A stretch of DNA of 64,000 nucleotides from Chlamydoabsidia padenii (GCA_025330725.1 JAIWND010000005.1:620001-684000); one strand, 5' to 3'. Numbered from the stretch's first letter, positions 11,066 through 24,634 are shown. Numbers and translations: made by a program. Notes: generated from the sequence alone by a model not told the origin.

Positions 11066-12072
11066 TACCTACCATTCATTTCGTAATGGAATCACAACTT
11101 GACCTGATTCAAACCACACTAGTGTTGCTTGTTTACTTTTTCGTCATAGAAGCGTTAGAGTCCTAGTCCAGTTGCATAACTAGAGGAGAGAAAAAAAAGA
11201 TCATTAAAGTCGGTTCAATCAGTTTTAACTTTGTTCAAACAAAATCTTGATCTGCCTACCTTGTACAATAATACGGCAGCCAAAGAAGTCTAAACAAAAG
11301 AAGACACGTAAAAGTTCAAGTTTGTTAGACAGTGAGAGGCGGATGGGGTTACTATGTTACCTAGAGTGTTGATGAATCTATGTTTGTGTTTAATCTTTAG
11401 TTCGGTGATGGTTTGGTGTTTCATACTACCGGCATCTATTTTGGTACAGGCAATGATTTCGGTAAAAAGTGGTCAAGTTTATTTAGATAAGGATGCTTGT
11501 TAATCATGGTGTAAATAAAAAAGTAGAAAGACAAAGAAGAAAGAAGAAAGAAGACAAGAAAAAAAAAAGAAAGAGCTTTTTTTAAAAAATAGGTTACCGA
11601 TTTTCAAACGCCGATTGAAAATCGAGAAATCCATTAATGGAGAACAATGCAGAGTCCAGCACAGCCAGTGTGTTTGTCATACAGAACACGATTTAGTGAC
11701 CCGGTCCCAGCTTAATAATGGTCATTATGTGTCTATACTTAACCACAGTTGATGATGGAGTTACTGCGACAAGGAATAATGAATGATTCTCCGGTGCATA
11801 CAATGAGTAGTATTTGATAACATCATTCAGGGCGAAAAAAAAAAATGCAATTCATTCATCCTCCTGAATTAAGGTTTCCGCAGGCACACCGACCAACAAA
11901 GAGCGTTTCTTTCTTCTTTATGTAAAACAATGACTTCATTCATTGCCTGGTTTGGGCATGCTCTGTGTTACTTTTTAAAAGGGTTTCCAATCCCCTGCCA
12001 CTCTCTCTCTCTCTCTCTCTTACACACACACTTCTTTTTTTTTCTTTCTTTCCCTTTTACTTTTCTTTTCTC
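11066..12072. other. Intergenic region with exon-like remnants
   Basis: Between block B and the bHLH gene. On the minus strand, pieces near 11370-11460 (reading IACTKIDAGSMKHQTITELK) and 11255-11290 look like exons with GT/AG borders, but I could not build a complete frame and a stop follows near 11175. This may be a decayed gene next to the insertion. The right part (11860-12072) is the bHLH promoter and leader, with a (CT)n tract at 12001-12020. Confidence 0.4.
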
Positions 12073-13213
12073 ATGAACTCAAGTAATCAGAATATCAACG
12101 AGGAACCATCTTCGAAATTGGGACCCAAACTTAAACACCCGACAGCATACCATTTACAGCAACAAAGGTTAAAATACAAGAACATTGACTTTGCCCCCTC
12201 TCCACTCTTCCTTCCTGCACAGCAACAACAGACTAACGATTCACCTCATTTATCCGATATTGATTATACCGAACTGACCTCACCTTTGCACACTGAGTAT
12301 ATGCCTTATGCTGATGCCCCTGAAACAAGAATTCTAACTCCGACACAAGGAGCCCAACATTATCATCATCCTGGTCGTCGATCCATGGATCAAGGGTATA
12401 TGTATGATAATCCGTCTATTGATAGTGCCTTTGCGGAGCAGATGAGAAGAGCGGAGTCGAATGATGATGGTTTAACAAGATTGGCCCAACCGCTCAGCTC
12501 ATCCAACCAAGATTTCATGTTCTATTCGTCTAATTTGGATCAGCGATTCAAGCAATTTGCCGTGAGTGCCCCGGTCAATATCAACTATTCACCTGCTACT
12601 CATCATTCACCAGAACCAGAAGAAGGTGGTATGGTGATGATGATGGGAAATCCTTCTTCGGGTGATGGCGGGTTTGATCCCCGCTCGGAATCTCGGTCCC
12701 TGGAAAATTACGAGGATGATTATGCAGCTCAGGTCAAGTAAGTATTAATGCATTGTAAAAAGGGTCTCTCTCTTTTTTATCCCTTACTTTCTTCTATTCA
12801 GTTTACAGGCAATGATGGATAAACGACGACGAAGGAGAGAATCACATAATGCAGGTAAGAGGAATGCAGTATTGTTTGGATTCACATGGGTCATTGTACC
12901 TTTTTGTCGTCTGACATCAAAAAAAAAATCCCCCAACATGAATTCCCAAAAAGATGTCTTACCACCTACTTTTTTTTTCCCCCTCTCAGTGGAACGAAGA
13001 CGTCGAGACAATATCAATGACAGGATCCAAGAACTAGGTACCTTATTACCCGATAACCCCGACGATGGTATCAATCGATTGAACAAGGGCACCATTTTGA
13101 AGAAAAGTGTCGAACAGATCAAACAGTTACAACAAGATCTGAGTTACTATCGACAAAGGGTGCAGGAATTGGAATCCATATTAAAACAGATGAAATCAAC
13201 TTCAAGACACTAA
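12073..13213 (+). CDS. bHLH-leucine zipper transcription factor
   Basis: Three exons: 12073-12737, 12802-12854, 12990-13213; 313 aa. The first 220 residues are low-complexity (Gln, Ser, Pro, His) and probably form an activation region. The C-terminus is a class B basic helix-loop-helix domain. The basic region has His237, Glu241 and Arg245 in the E-box-reading pattern ([15 protein letters not shown]), followed by helix 1, a loop with [14 protein letters not shown], helix 2 ([13 protein letters not shown]) and a short zipper. Such factors bind CACGTG sites as dimers in the nucleus, as USF, MITF/TFE and Cbf1 do. Both introns fall within or beside the basic region. An in-frame ATG at 11965 would add a poly-Ser/Leu/Phe leader read from CT repeats and is not favoured. 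Confidence 0.9.
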
Positions 13214-13631
13214 GTGTTACATCTATAATCCCAATTCCCTTTTTTGTATTTAATATCCGTATTCCCCACACACACTCTCTCTCTCTTTATATATATATAT
13301 ATATATCTTATCTATTTATCTCTATATATGTGCACCATGTATAATCTGTTTCTGTATGAAGCCATCACTTGTTTTATGTATATGTTATTACGTTATATTC
13401 AAATCCCGTCGATTCCCATGACTTCTCCAGATATACACACAGCCTGCTTTGTGATATAAACAAATAAACAATTACTATACTTTAAATCATTTGACCCTGT
13501 GATCCGTATTACATCCCACAAAACACCATTAGTAAATGACGTAAAACGCAAAATCCCAATTGTTTTATGACAAAACATACATTTATGTAAATCCAAACAA
13601 TACATTTTATTATTAATTAAAAAATCTATTA
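13214..13631. other. Convergent 3' intergenic region
   Basis: Between the bHLH and CHZ1 stop codons. Contains (CT)n/(TA)n repeats at 13273-13306 and AATAAA-like signals. No gene. Confidence 0.6.
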
Positions 13632-14281
13632 CTATTCTTCATCAGCAGGTGTGTCCGCCCCGAATTGAGTGTAGTCGATCTTTTTACCGCGAGTTCGTCG
13701 CCCTGTGTTAATAATCAGAGAGGTGTCAAGTGCTTCCAGTTCGCCATCTACATTATAACATGTCAGAATCACAATCCACCCTTCTATTATGAGAGTATGC
13801 TTTTTACCTGAGATCCCGTCATCTTCATTATCCGATAATCCTGCTGCTTTTGTCGATGATTCTGCCTTGTTCTTGTCGTCCGTGGCCTTTTCTTCTTCAT
13901 CGTCCTTTCCTTCTTCGTCTTCGTCTTCTTCGTCTTCGTCTTCGGCACTGTCTAGTTTATTGTCTATGCATGTCAAAAAGTAAATCCACCTCCATTAATA
14001 AATCCATCGTCCCATTTTCTACAATAGTACAATACCATCAAGAGTTTGATCCTTTTCATCGCTTTTGTCTTTAGATTCTTCATCGTCAACTACTTGATCA
14101 CTAAAAAAAACAAAAAACAAAAAAAAAAGAGTTTAATTGTGTTATTAACAAACGCGTCAAAGACATTCACAATCCCTTACCTGGGAGTCGTCTTGGCTTT
14201 TTTCAGTTCATTAGAGTTGCAGGTTTCTTGTTCGGGTTGCTTCCTTTTGCTTGTAGTTAAATCAGCAGTGTTGTCTACCAT
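13632..14281 (-). CDS. CHZ1: CHZ1-like histone H2A.Z chaperone
   Basis: Four exons: 14281-14181, 14100-14036, 13963-13808, 13747-13632; 145 aa. The N-terminus is Lys/Thr-rich, the middle is almost entirely Asp/Glu (DEDEEDEDEEGKDDEEE), and the C-terminus carries the CHZ motif: ELEALDTSLI, then GRRTRGKKIDYT. In yeast Chz1 this basic-plus-acidic segment grips the H2A.Z-H2B dimer and hands it to the SWR1 complex in the nucleus. Length and layout match the family. A TTTTTCAAATCCCGCC motif lies 66 nt before the ATG. The main uncertainty is that acidic low-complexity proteins can look alike; the C-terminal motif makes CHZ1 likely. Confidence 0.82.
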
Positions 14282-14346
14282 GTTGGAAAGAATGTAAAGA
14301 GGAAAGAGAAAGAAAGAGACGGAAAAAAATTGGCGACGATGAAATA

Positions 14347-14362
14347 GGCGGGATTTGAAAAA
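14347..14362 (-). promoter_or_regulatory. TTCAAATCCCGCC-type promoter motif upstream of CHZ1
   Basis: Minus strand TTTTTCAAATCCCGCC, 66 nt before the CHZ1 start. Similar motifs sit before other genes in the window (27490-27502, 50803-50818, 51338-51350, 53716-53729, 56868-56881). Confidence 0.45.
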
Positions 14363-14760
14363 CTTTTTCTTCTTCTTTTCCCTTCTGGGAAGCTCGAGTC
14401 ACGTCTTTGGAAGCATATTGGTTGGGTGTTGAAGAGCATTCACAAAATACACAGTTAAAGAAAGCACAATGTGTATACAAGGAAAAGCGATGTCAAAAGT
14501 AAGCAAAAAAAACAAGTAATAGCTATCAATGTTTGGGTGAACAGGTGGTCGCACATGCCGTTATGCAAATTCAAATCCCGACGAAGTAGTTAGGTTCTGC
14601 ATAGAGAATAAGCTCTGTAACGACATAATTCATAAAGATATAAATGATAATACACCAATATTTATTTCAAATAAAATTATATAACATTACAACAACAATA
14701 GAATACAGTGATAATAACTGAATCTGGTGATTTTATTCTACTGTGGCAGGGGAGAGAGAT
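14363..14760. other. Intergenic region
   Basis: Promoter side of CHZ1 and 3' flank of the aldo/keto reductase, with another AAATCCCG string at about 14572-14580. No gene. Confidence 0.5.
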
Positions 14761-15389
14761 TTATCCATGTTGCCATTCCTTGTTATTAGTACCTTCAAAA
14801 GCAAATTGATCCAAGGCCTTAATATCTTCTTCTGACAAGGCAAATCCAAGGGCAGCAGCATTCTGGCGCACATGATCAGGTGTGCGAACACCAGCTAATG
14901 GAATAGTTCCTTTTGCAATAGTCCAGTTCAGAGCGATGGTAGCTTGAGGTCGATCATACTTTGCCGCGAGGGAAGCCAAGGTATCCAATAGCTTTTCCAA
15001 TTGATCGGGATCCAACGAGCTGAATAATCTATTCCTAGCTTTAGGCCACGGTCCTTTAGATCCAAACTTGCCAGTCAAGAGACCCATACCAATAGCTATA
15101 ACAGAAAGATTGTTAATATAGAAGAAGAAAGGTAATTCGCGATTGATGAGATAACTTACGAGAGTAAGCAAGTACAGCCACACCCAAATCATGGCATAAC
15201 TTGATCAGACCAGACTTTTCCGGGATGGTACGGATTAATGAGAAGGAGACTTGGTTAGACGCCAATTGGATACCACGTTTCTTCAAAGCGGCATGGATGG
15301 TTTTGATTTCATCAAGACTATAATTAGACACCCCAACAGTTTTCACCAATCCAGCATCCACAGCATCAGCTAATGCATTTGCTAAAGAA

Positions 15390-15435
<46 letters not shown>

Positions 15436-16155
15436 GTAAAAGCGTTAGTAGATACATTGACATAGTAAAGAGATTTTACTTACCGACCACTTCAATACTG
15501 GCAGGATGAATTGGAGCATGGATTTGATAGAGATCCGACTTGTTCATTCCTAATCTGTCCAATGAGTCCTTCAAAGCAGAGATCAATACATCCGGGAAGT
15601 CAGTTCGATTTTCATAAGGATAGAACTTGGTGGCAATAGTTTGTTCTTCTTGTTGTTCCTTGTTGTATTCTTTGCGGAAGGCACCAATTTCACGTTCGGA
15701 TTCACCTTTTCCATAGACTTCAGCTAGTTCCCCCCCCAATACAATGGCGTTGTTAGTAATCTTCTTCTTCTTTTCCAATTTATGTTTTTTACCTGTATCA
15801 AAGAAGGTGAGTCCAGTGGAGCAAGCCAAGTCGAATGCTTCTTTGGCGTCTTTCACTGCTTCAGGAGTCCAGCCCCAATCTAGATAAAAGAGAATGAGTA
15901 TGAGTTAAACTACTTTTCTTCATCTTCTTCTTTTTAGAATGACTTACAGGAAGTATCACCAAATTGCCAAGTACCAATTGCTAAGTGACAGGATAAAAGA
16001 AAAAACACATCTCATTAGTAACACCATTATATGACAATTGCCAAACTTGAATTATATTTACCTAGTGGAGGGACTTTTAAAGTATTCGCCAATACAATCT
16101 TGGTATCCGTTGTTGGGATAACACCTTTATCCAACTTTAAAGAATACACTGTCAT
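14761..16155 (-). CDS. Aldo/keto reductase
   Basis: Six exons: 16155-16062, 15980-15948, 15879-15793, 15723-15484, 15381-15160, 15095-14761; 336 aa, usual family length. The catalytic tetrad is visible: Asp70 (FFDTAE), Tyr75 (VYGKGESE), Lys104 (IATKFYP) and His140 (QIHAP). The C-terminal half has the NADP-binding part of the TIM barrel (KTVGVSNYS, QVSFSLI, PLAGVRTPDHV). These cytosolic NADPH-dependent enzymes reduce aldehydes and ketones; the sequence resembles the plant/fungal branch near AKR13 and pyridoxal reductases. The substrate is unknown. The intron between exons 4 and 5 contains a pure 40-nt A tract (15391-15430). Two identical 17-nt repeats lie about 105-143 nt upstream of the start. 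Confidence 0.92.
15391..15430. repeat. Poly(A/T) tract, 40 nt, in an intron
   Basis: Uninterrupted A run on the plus strand, inside the fourth intron of the aldo/keto reductase (T run in the transcript, just before the acceptor). Confidence 0.9.
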
Positions 16156-16259
16156 GATGACTAATTGAGTTGATGATAAAAAAGCAAAGAGAAAAGAAAA
16201 AAGAAAAGAGAAACGTAATTGCGCCCTTTTTGTATGCGATACTTTATTAGTGATCCTAT

Positions 16260-16298
16260 TTCAAATCGCGCAGGTGCCAAATTCAAATCGCGCAGGTG
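16260..16298. repeat. Two perfect 17-nt direct repeats upstream of the aldo/keto reductase
   Basis: TTCAAATCGCGCAGGTG occurs at 16260-16276 and again at 16282-16298, two helical turns apart (22 nt). Position 105-143 nt before the start codon suggests a paired regulator site. The core is a variant of the AAATCCCGC motif seen before other genes. Confidence 0.6.
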
Positions 16299-17557
16299 GT
16301 ACATAAAATCTTTCGGGTCTGATAAGACGAGGCTGTGTGGGGTAAAAGGATATGAAAAAAAAAAAAGTAAAAAGATCATGCATGATAGGTATAATCAAGA
16401 GAGGGGTATAGTAATTGATTAAGGCATCGACAGTATAAGAGGGTTTGGAGGGACAGGGTACGGTCTTGGTAAAGCTGGTTTTTTCCCTGTTCGATCAGCA
16501 GGCATGATAAATATATGTACAAGTGAGATAAATAAAGATGTCGTTCATTAAAGTGGATATGACATGCTTTATATTTATACCATATCGAAAAGAAAAAAGC
16601 ACCAGGCAGTCGGAATTTGAAATTAAGCAACACATTATTTCGAGTTGGTGTTGATTTCCATGCAACCATGTGAAATTGACGCTCCGAGAAGTTTACAGGT
16701 GGAGAAAAGGACAACGTGCGTGTGGTTTGACACTTTTCTCGTCGACATGATCAAAAAGCATGCTGTCTTTTCACACAAAGAATTTCTATGGTACTTTTAA
16801 CACTGAGTAATTTAAGCAAGAGGTGTGACGGATTAGAAGGACAAGAGATCGGATAGCTAGTTTTACAAGGTGGATACAATTGTTGTTTCTTGTACGTGAA
16901 AAAGAGAAAGAACAAAAAAGGGGAAGCTGAATTCATTGGCTGAAGTTTTAAATCCCGTCTCCCCCTTCTTGTCATAAATCTGAAACTAGGGGATCATCAG
17001 GAAAGTAAAGGAGTAATGGGCCTTTTTCCCAAACGCTTCCTTGTCAAGGTGTTTTACGATACATATGTACTCTTATAATTGTAGATTATAGTTGATTTCA
17101 CCCATAAAAGTGAAAAAATAAGGAAGATGTTGGTGATGCAAGTCCTTCGATAAGATTCTAAAGACCTGAGGGTTTCAATCGCCGCCAGACTATGACAAAC
17201 GTTTAGCCGCTAAAAAGAAAATCTACTTTTTTTTTTTGACTTGAAGGTATGCTCATGATAAGTAGGTTATAATAAAATGAATTGGGTAAACTATATGAAA
17301 TGATTACTGTAGTAGTATAACCGTTGACCACTTTAACCTTACATGTCATGTTCCTTTATTTCAAGATCATTCCAAATTAGGATGGATCGGAATACGATTT
17401 TGACTCATGAACAGCGTACCCCTGGCTGAATGTGCCAGAACTCTCCAAAAAAAAGTTTTCAACTCCGCTCCGTCATTTTTCCTCTTAATTCTTTCAATTT
17501 CGTTTTTTCTTCTTTTCCCTTCTTTTCCACTTTCTTCTTTTACTTGCTTCTAATAAC
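16299..17557. other. Intergenic region between divergent AKR and Hsp70 genes
   Basis: About 1.3 kb without a supported gene. Contains TTTAAATCCCGTC at 16946-16958. A pyrimidine-rich leader (17485-17550) precedes the Hsp70 start. Confidence 0.5.
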
Positions 17558-20004
<2,447 letters not shown>

Positions 20005-20517
20005 ATCGTCTTCCCATCAAGCAAAGGCCAACGGAAATCGATCAATGTAGAATAGAATGGATTATATCATCACCCCTTCCCTCTAAAAAGTAGAAAGTAG
20101 ACAACACATAGTTTAGTTTTCCATGTAATTATTACCAATTTTATTATTTTTATTATTATTATTTGACATTTTATGTTTACACCCCTCTCTCCTCGTATTT
20201 GTATATGTTGTATATTCACTTTTGTCTTCCCCAATAAAGAATTAAACAAGATCATTCTTGTTAACTACTATTCTTGTGTCCCAAGTGTCCCATCGTAAGG
20301 GTAACTGCCGTCTTGTACTTTCAGGTTGTGGCAGATCATCGGGTTTTGAATCTATAAATATAAATCAGGGTCCAAAATTATATGAATGCAAACCGATTTC
20401 AAATCAAGGGAATAAATGATGCAAAAGGCAAGTATGACCATATTGAAGCATGGTATAACAAATTATTTTTATTGGTGTCATATAACGGTAAAACAAAAGC
20501 TATAAACTATGTCTGTG
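20005..20517. other. 3' flank and intergenic region
   Basis: Hsp70 3'UTR region with an AATAAAG signal near 20231-20237. No gene is seen before the UMP kinase remnant. Confidence 0.5.
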
Positions 20518-20791
20518 CTATTCATTGAACAACTTGTTGAAGATGACCTGTATTTCTTTATAAGCTTCGTCGACAGGCTTGACACAGGATACCTAAAGAC
20601 AAAGACAAAGATATAATTAATGAAAAAAAGACAAGTTAGATAACAACCTAATAGACCATTTTTCAAACATACACTTACAGTTTTGACCGTGTTTTCTTTT
20701 TCCTAGGCTTCAATAACAGGGAAGCTTGTACTCTTGATAAATGGACAAAGTCGTAATCTTTCTTCAATTGATCGCATTGAGTTTCTTTACC
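20518..20791 (-). pseudogene. UMP kinase (URA6-like) remnant, 3' portion
   Basis: Exons 20791-20679 and 20592-20518. The first begins in the middle of the P-loop: TGKETQCDQLKKDYDFVHLS corresponds to the GKGTQC..L..DYGFVHLS segment of UMP/CMP kinases. It then jumps directly to the C-terminal end of the family (SFPVIEA, stop, EKENTVKTVSCVKPVDEAYK), so about 130 internal residues, including the NMP-binding and lid regions, are missing. An in-frame TAG follows PVIEA. Splice sites remain usable. The upstream half of the same gene lies 2.46 kb away at 23254-23755, separated by lipase block C. No kinase can be made from this locus; a working copy is expected elsewhere in the genome. Confidence 0.82.
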
Positions 20792-21024
20792 AGTAAAATC
20801 AGGCACCAATACCATTTCTCCTTCTGCATCACCCAATAAGGCCATATATAACAGCAAACAATAGCATATTTATTCATAACATTTTATTACTATAGACTAC
20901 TCTATAAGCTAATACTATAGTAAAATTGATGATAAACATCCGCCATGATCGCCATGATCAAACCGAAGAGTGATTGCCCGAGTATAGTAGTCGATCATCT
21001 TGCAGTGCGTTGCAATCTTCATTA

Positions 21025-22554
21025 TTAAGTCCTTCGTAAATGGCATCCTCGTCGTCGGGGCACACCTTGAAATCCATCTTGTAAAAACTTCATAACATCC
21101 TTGATACCAACTAGAGCAAGAGTACCTAGTAGAGAGAGAGTATTTAATGTTAGTATATCGAGGATGATTTGTATTTTTTTTTTCTTACCATGATTGAGAA
21201 GTTTATGTGATACGAACTCAATGTCCGCAACAGTAGAGCACCAGTCTACATACAATTTCAAAGCTGGTTTGTAAGGTACCTATTCATAAATGGCACAGAA
21301 AAGTAGATGGTTAGTTGGCAATGCCCCCCTCCCCCACCCCACCCTATTTGATTATAAATGATCTTACCGTTTCATCCTGTTCGGCATGATACATAAACAC
21401 AGGGAAATTCGGTGGTCCTGTCCTACCCATCCTACTTTCATTCATCACACGATTAAAGACAGGATTGTTCAAAAAATCGTCCCGGTTAGAGTAACTTTGG
21501 ATATCTTGGTAAGAATATTTGGAGAGCAAGAGCAGAATGTCGACACAATAATTGGCAGCATCCTTGAAAATCTGTTTCTTTTCCGGCAAGATGGCTTGGT
21601 CGAGATATTTCCCAAATAGAGGATACCTGGCATTTACAATAAAAGTGTTAGTACATCAAATCATACATAGATTATCCATTCTCTTTGATACTTACTGTCT
21701 GCCGAGTGAGTTTAACCCTACAAAGTTGAATCCACTGTTCGACTTGCCATTGATGAATCGAATGCCATAATCAATGTCGACCGGAGCACCACCAAATGCC
21801 GCGCCAGTAATATGCAAGTCGGGAGCATACGATGCCTGTAGTTGAGCAGCCCATCCTGTTGCATGAGCGCCACCAGAGTATCCCCAGAGTTGAATTTTCG
21901 CATCCAAATGTAGTTTGGTGAGGTTGTTTTTACCAGAGTTCAAGACCGCCCGAATAGAATCCAATACACAATGTCCAGCATTAGGGCCAACCAAAAAGTA
22001 AGCGTATGGTCCTTCGTGATCAGGTACATTTACATACCAGCCCCTTGCCAGAAGAGAAGCTATAACCACTTTTTCTTTTTTAAAAAAGAATGAGGGTGGA
22101 CCAGCGTTGTGAATCTTGTAAGATGGCGCACAGTCACTTCTGGCACTATCTTCTGGTATTTGGTAGGATACTATCAAGCAATAATTCAAACGTCAGTATT
22201 AAAAAAAAAACGTTCCTTTAAGTTTATAATTCCCAACTTACATAGTTTGGTAGGGTCTCCATTCTTTGGTACCAATAATGTTGTCACTGCTGCAATAGGA
22301 TTGTTAAGAGCATCGGTCGACCGGTAGAGGATTTGGTGAGCGCTGTCAACAAAGTGATGAAGAGAGAAAAGAGAAGCGGGAGACAAGATCCTTGTCTTTA
22401 AAATAGCTCCCGGTTTTTTATTTTCAAATCCCGCGTCGGGAATATAAAATGTATCGTTGGGGTACTTTTGAGCAAGAGGTACAGTTGCACCTACCACAGC
22501 CAAGAGTGAACTTGATAAAGCAATCCATAGGAAGAAAGTAGACTGAATCATCAA
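21025..22554 (-). CDS. Secreted LIP-family lipase (copy C)
   Basis: Five exons: 22554-22242, 22170-21696, 21626-21368, 21279-21189, 21125-21025; 412 aa, all in frame. It has a signal peptide (ALSSSLLAVVGAT), an N-terminal FYIPDAGFEN segment shared with copy A, the nucleophile GYSGG (Ser near 203), the YHAEQDE acid region, and a HKLLNH histidine region before the last intron. It is an extracellular triacylglycerol lipase of PF03583. The stretch FFFKKEKV (about residues 132-139) differs from the matching part of copies A and B and may be diverged sequence in a surface loop. The C-terminus is shorter than in copy A. It is the open copy of the duplicated pair; its promoter travelled with it. Confidence 0.9.
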
Positions 22555-22609
22555 ACTATTTAAACGGAATAAATGTTATTTTGTTAATAATAGCCAGGGA
22601 TCTGGGTGC

Positions 22610-22616
22610 TTTTATA
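22610..22616 (-). promoter_or_regulatory. TATA box of lipase copy C
   Basis: TATAAAA on the minus strand, 56 nt before the ATG at 22554. Confidence 0.55.
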
Positions 22617-23253
22617 CAAAATGATAAAGTAGATGATTGGTCGAGATGGAAATAAAAAAACGATGCAACAAGCAAACTTGGGAGTTTTTACATATAATTT
22701 GCATAGTCGCTTCGCAATGGTATGATGGTCAGGAGACAGAGGCAACATCATTGGTACGCATAATAAGGATGCTGATCCAAAAGCGAGGGTTCGGGATTTA
22801 AATATCTCCGCAGGCAAAGACACATACATCCAGCATTCCAATATTAAACAAAGATTCGGGACAGTCTTATTATAACAACAACATTTTTATTCAGTGCAGC
22901 ATTTATCTACATTACTTTTACTATTAAGGGAAGGGAGAGAGGGGGGAAAGGGGAGATGGCAAATAACAAGTGTGGAAGGGGAAGGGGAAGGGGAGAGAGA
23001 TTTTATACCTATAAAATCCTAAACTAGACCGAGATGCCATTTAATGTATTAATCAAAACGTCCTTCTCCATAATATGGCATCCTTCTTGATGGCAGGATA
23101 TTGAGAATGGTCTATTTTCGATTGTTGCCAGTGGTAATATATCGTCCATTTTATATCGCTTCGTTGATATACTTTATATCGCTTCGTTGATATACTACAA
23201 GATAAAGAGAGGTTAGATTGCTACTAATTACCAGATTCCTTTCCCCTTGAAGG

Positions 23254-23755
23254 TACCGGCACTAGGCCCACCTGCTTGTAAAAAAAAATAAAAAAAAAAA
23301 AAAAGAGTCAGTTCAGATAAACTTTGCATGATCATCCCACTTTTGTTTCCCTTTTCTCACCGAGAACGAATACGACTGTTGCTTTGTCAGTGGAGAAGGC
23401 AGGTATAGAAGGTTCATCGGTACCAGCAGTTTGAGATTCTTGAGTAGGTTGTTGATTTTGTTCGGTCTTTTGTTGCTGTCTTCTAGGTAAAGCTATTGTT
23501 CAAATAAAAGAACGATAAGTACAGTTATATATATATATATATATATATGGTTTCGTATGACGTGTTTTACCTTGTCCTTCTCTTGATTTCACCATTGTAT
23601 AGTAGGCAGCAAATCCCATGGAAACGACAGCAAGCATAGCAGGAATGTTAGCTGAACCAGAAGACGGCTTGTCACTGGTATAATGACGACAAGCGACAGG
23701 AAGAGCTTGTTTCAAAGAAGAGCGTTGATTAATGCACTAGTAAGGAGCGAAACAT
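23254..23755 (-). pseudogene. UMP kinase (URA6-like) remnant, 5' portion
   Basis: Exons about 23755-23571, 23492-23361 and 23271-23254. The protein has a mitochondrial-type leader, a hydrophobic segment (SANIPAMLAVVSMGFAAYYT), a Gln-rich linker, and then the kinase start AFSTDKATVVFVLGGPSAG. This is the fungal URA6 layout just before the Walker A lysine, where block C interrupts it. A further lesion is present: the candidate start MFRSLL is one base out of frame with the exon that follows (INQRSSLKQ). The remaining kinase sequence is at 20518-20791. UMP kinase makes UDP/CDP from UMP/CMP with ATP. Confidence 0.8.
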
Positions 23756-23823
23756 GACGAATGAATTGAGAATACAAAAAAGAAAAAAAGAAAGACTTTT
23801 TTAAATAGGTGTGCCATTTTTTA

Positions 23824-23840
23824 TTTTTGCAAACCCCGCC
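23824..23840 (+). promoter_or_regulatory. CCCGCC-type motif between the UMP kinase remnant and RPP1
   Basis: TTTTTGCAAACCCCGCC, 186 nt before the RPP1 ATG, in a spacer shared with the divergent dead kinase gene. Confidence 0.3.
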
Positions 23841-24025
23841 GATCCCGGGGAAAGCTCCGGGACCCCCAATAATTAAAAAACCCCCATTTCGGAATTCCCC
23901 CTTCTTCTTCCACACCAAGTGTTTATTCAGAGCGTCTTGTATCCCATCCATAGGGTTAAATCGTTACTTGCGACAAATCAAACACATATCTTTTATCATC
24001 CATCTACAAAACCCATCCATCTATC

Positions 24026-24495
24026 ATGTCTGCTGAACTTGCTGTTGTTTACGCTGCTCTCATCCTCCAAGATGACAATGTTGAAATCACTGTAAGTTGA
24101 ATAATGTACAAGATTGATGAAATGGGTCAATCTCAGACATGGTACTAATTATCCTTGTATTATTTTCTTTTTTTAGGCCGACAAGCTCCAAACCCTTGTC
24201 AAGGCTGCTGGTATCGATGTTGAACCCATCTGGTTTTCCTTGTATGCCAAGGCTCTTCAAGGTCAAAACTTGGGTGAACTCCTTTTGAACGTTGGTGCCC
24301 CTGGTGCTGGTCCCGCTGTCGCTGCTGGTGGTGCTGCTGCTGGTGGTGCTGCTGATGCTCCTGCCGAAGAAGCCAAGGAAGAAGAAAAGGAAGAATCTGA
24401 TGATGTAAGTTTGAATCACACCATTGTCATGCGTCAAACCTGCTAACATCTCTCTTTGTTTTTAATAGGATATGGGCTTCGGTCTTTTTGATTAA
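24026..24495 (+). CDS. RPP1: 60S acidic ribosomal protein P1
   Basis: Three exons: 24026-24091, 24177-24404, 24469-24495; 106 aa, normal length. It starts [17 protein letters not shown], continues with the helical dimerisation region ([20 protein letters not shown]), then an Ala/Gly-rich hinge, an acidic EE/K stretch and the universal stalk ending [11 protein letters not shown]1/P2 heterodimers bind P0 on the large ribosomal subunit and recruit elongation factors through that last peptide. The final exon encodes only the terminal eight residues. Confidence 0.97.
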
Positions 24496-24630
24496 AGATT
24501 GAATCATATGTAGATAGTATTTTATAGTTTAAACAATAAAGCATCTGCATTTTATTTATATGATAGGATCAAAATACAATATAGAAAGGTGAGAGGTAAT
24601 GGGTAGTAAATGATATTCAAGTTAATTTTT

Positions 24631-24634
<4 letters not shown>

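Larger units (their letters stand above)
20792..23253 (-). mobile_element. Lipase-bearing repeated block, copy C (2462 bp), inserted in a UMP kinase gene
   Basis: Near-identical to 8635-11065 with sharp edges. On the minus strand the interrupted gene reads GPSAGGTA, then the block, then GGTAAAGAAACTCAATGC; removing the block plus one GGTA restores the expected GP.AGK.TQC P-loop. GGTA is therefore a candidate 4-bp target duplication, and copy B is also bounded by GGTA. The block carries a complete lipase gene with its TATA box. No inverted ends or transposase were found. Confidence 0.65.

Noticed and set aside
11965..12072. In-frame upstream start for the bHLH protein
   Set aside because: The extra residues come from (CT)n and (CA)n repeats and T tracts; a leader sequence is more likely than coding.
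20675..20857. Short protein reading LLGDAEGEMVLVPDFTGKETQC across the block C edge
   Set aside because: The first part lies in the repeated block (also in copy B) and only the part from GKETQC is kinase sequence; the joined frame is a junction product.
23712..23951. Minus-strand open frame starting MDGIQDALNKHLVWKKKG
   Set aside because: It covers the RPP1/UMP kinase promoter spacer, has no motif and conflicts with the kinase leader exon.
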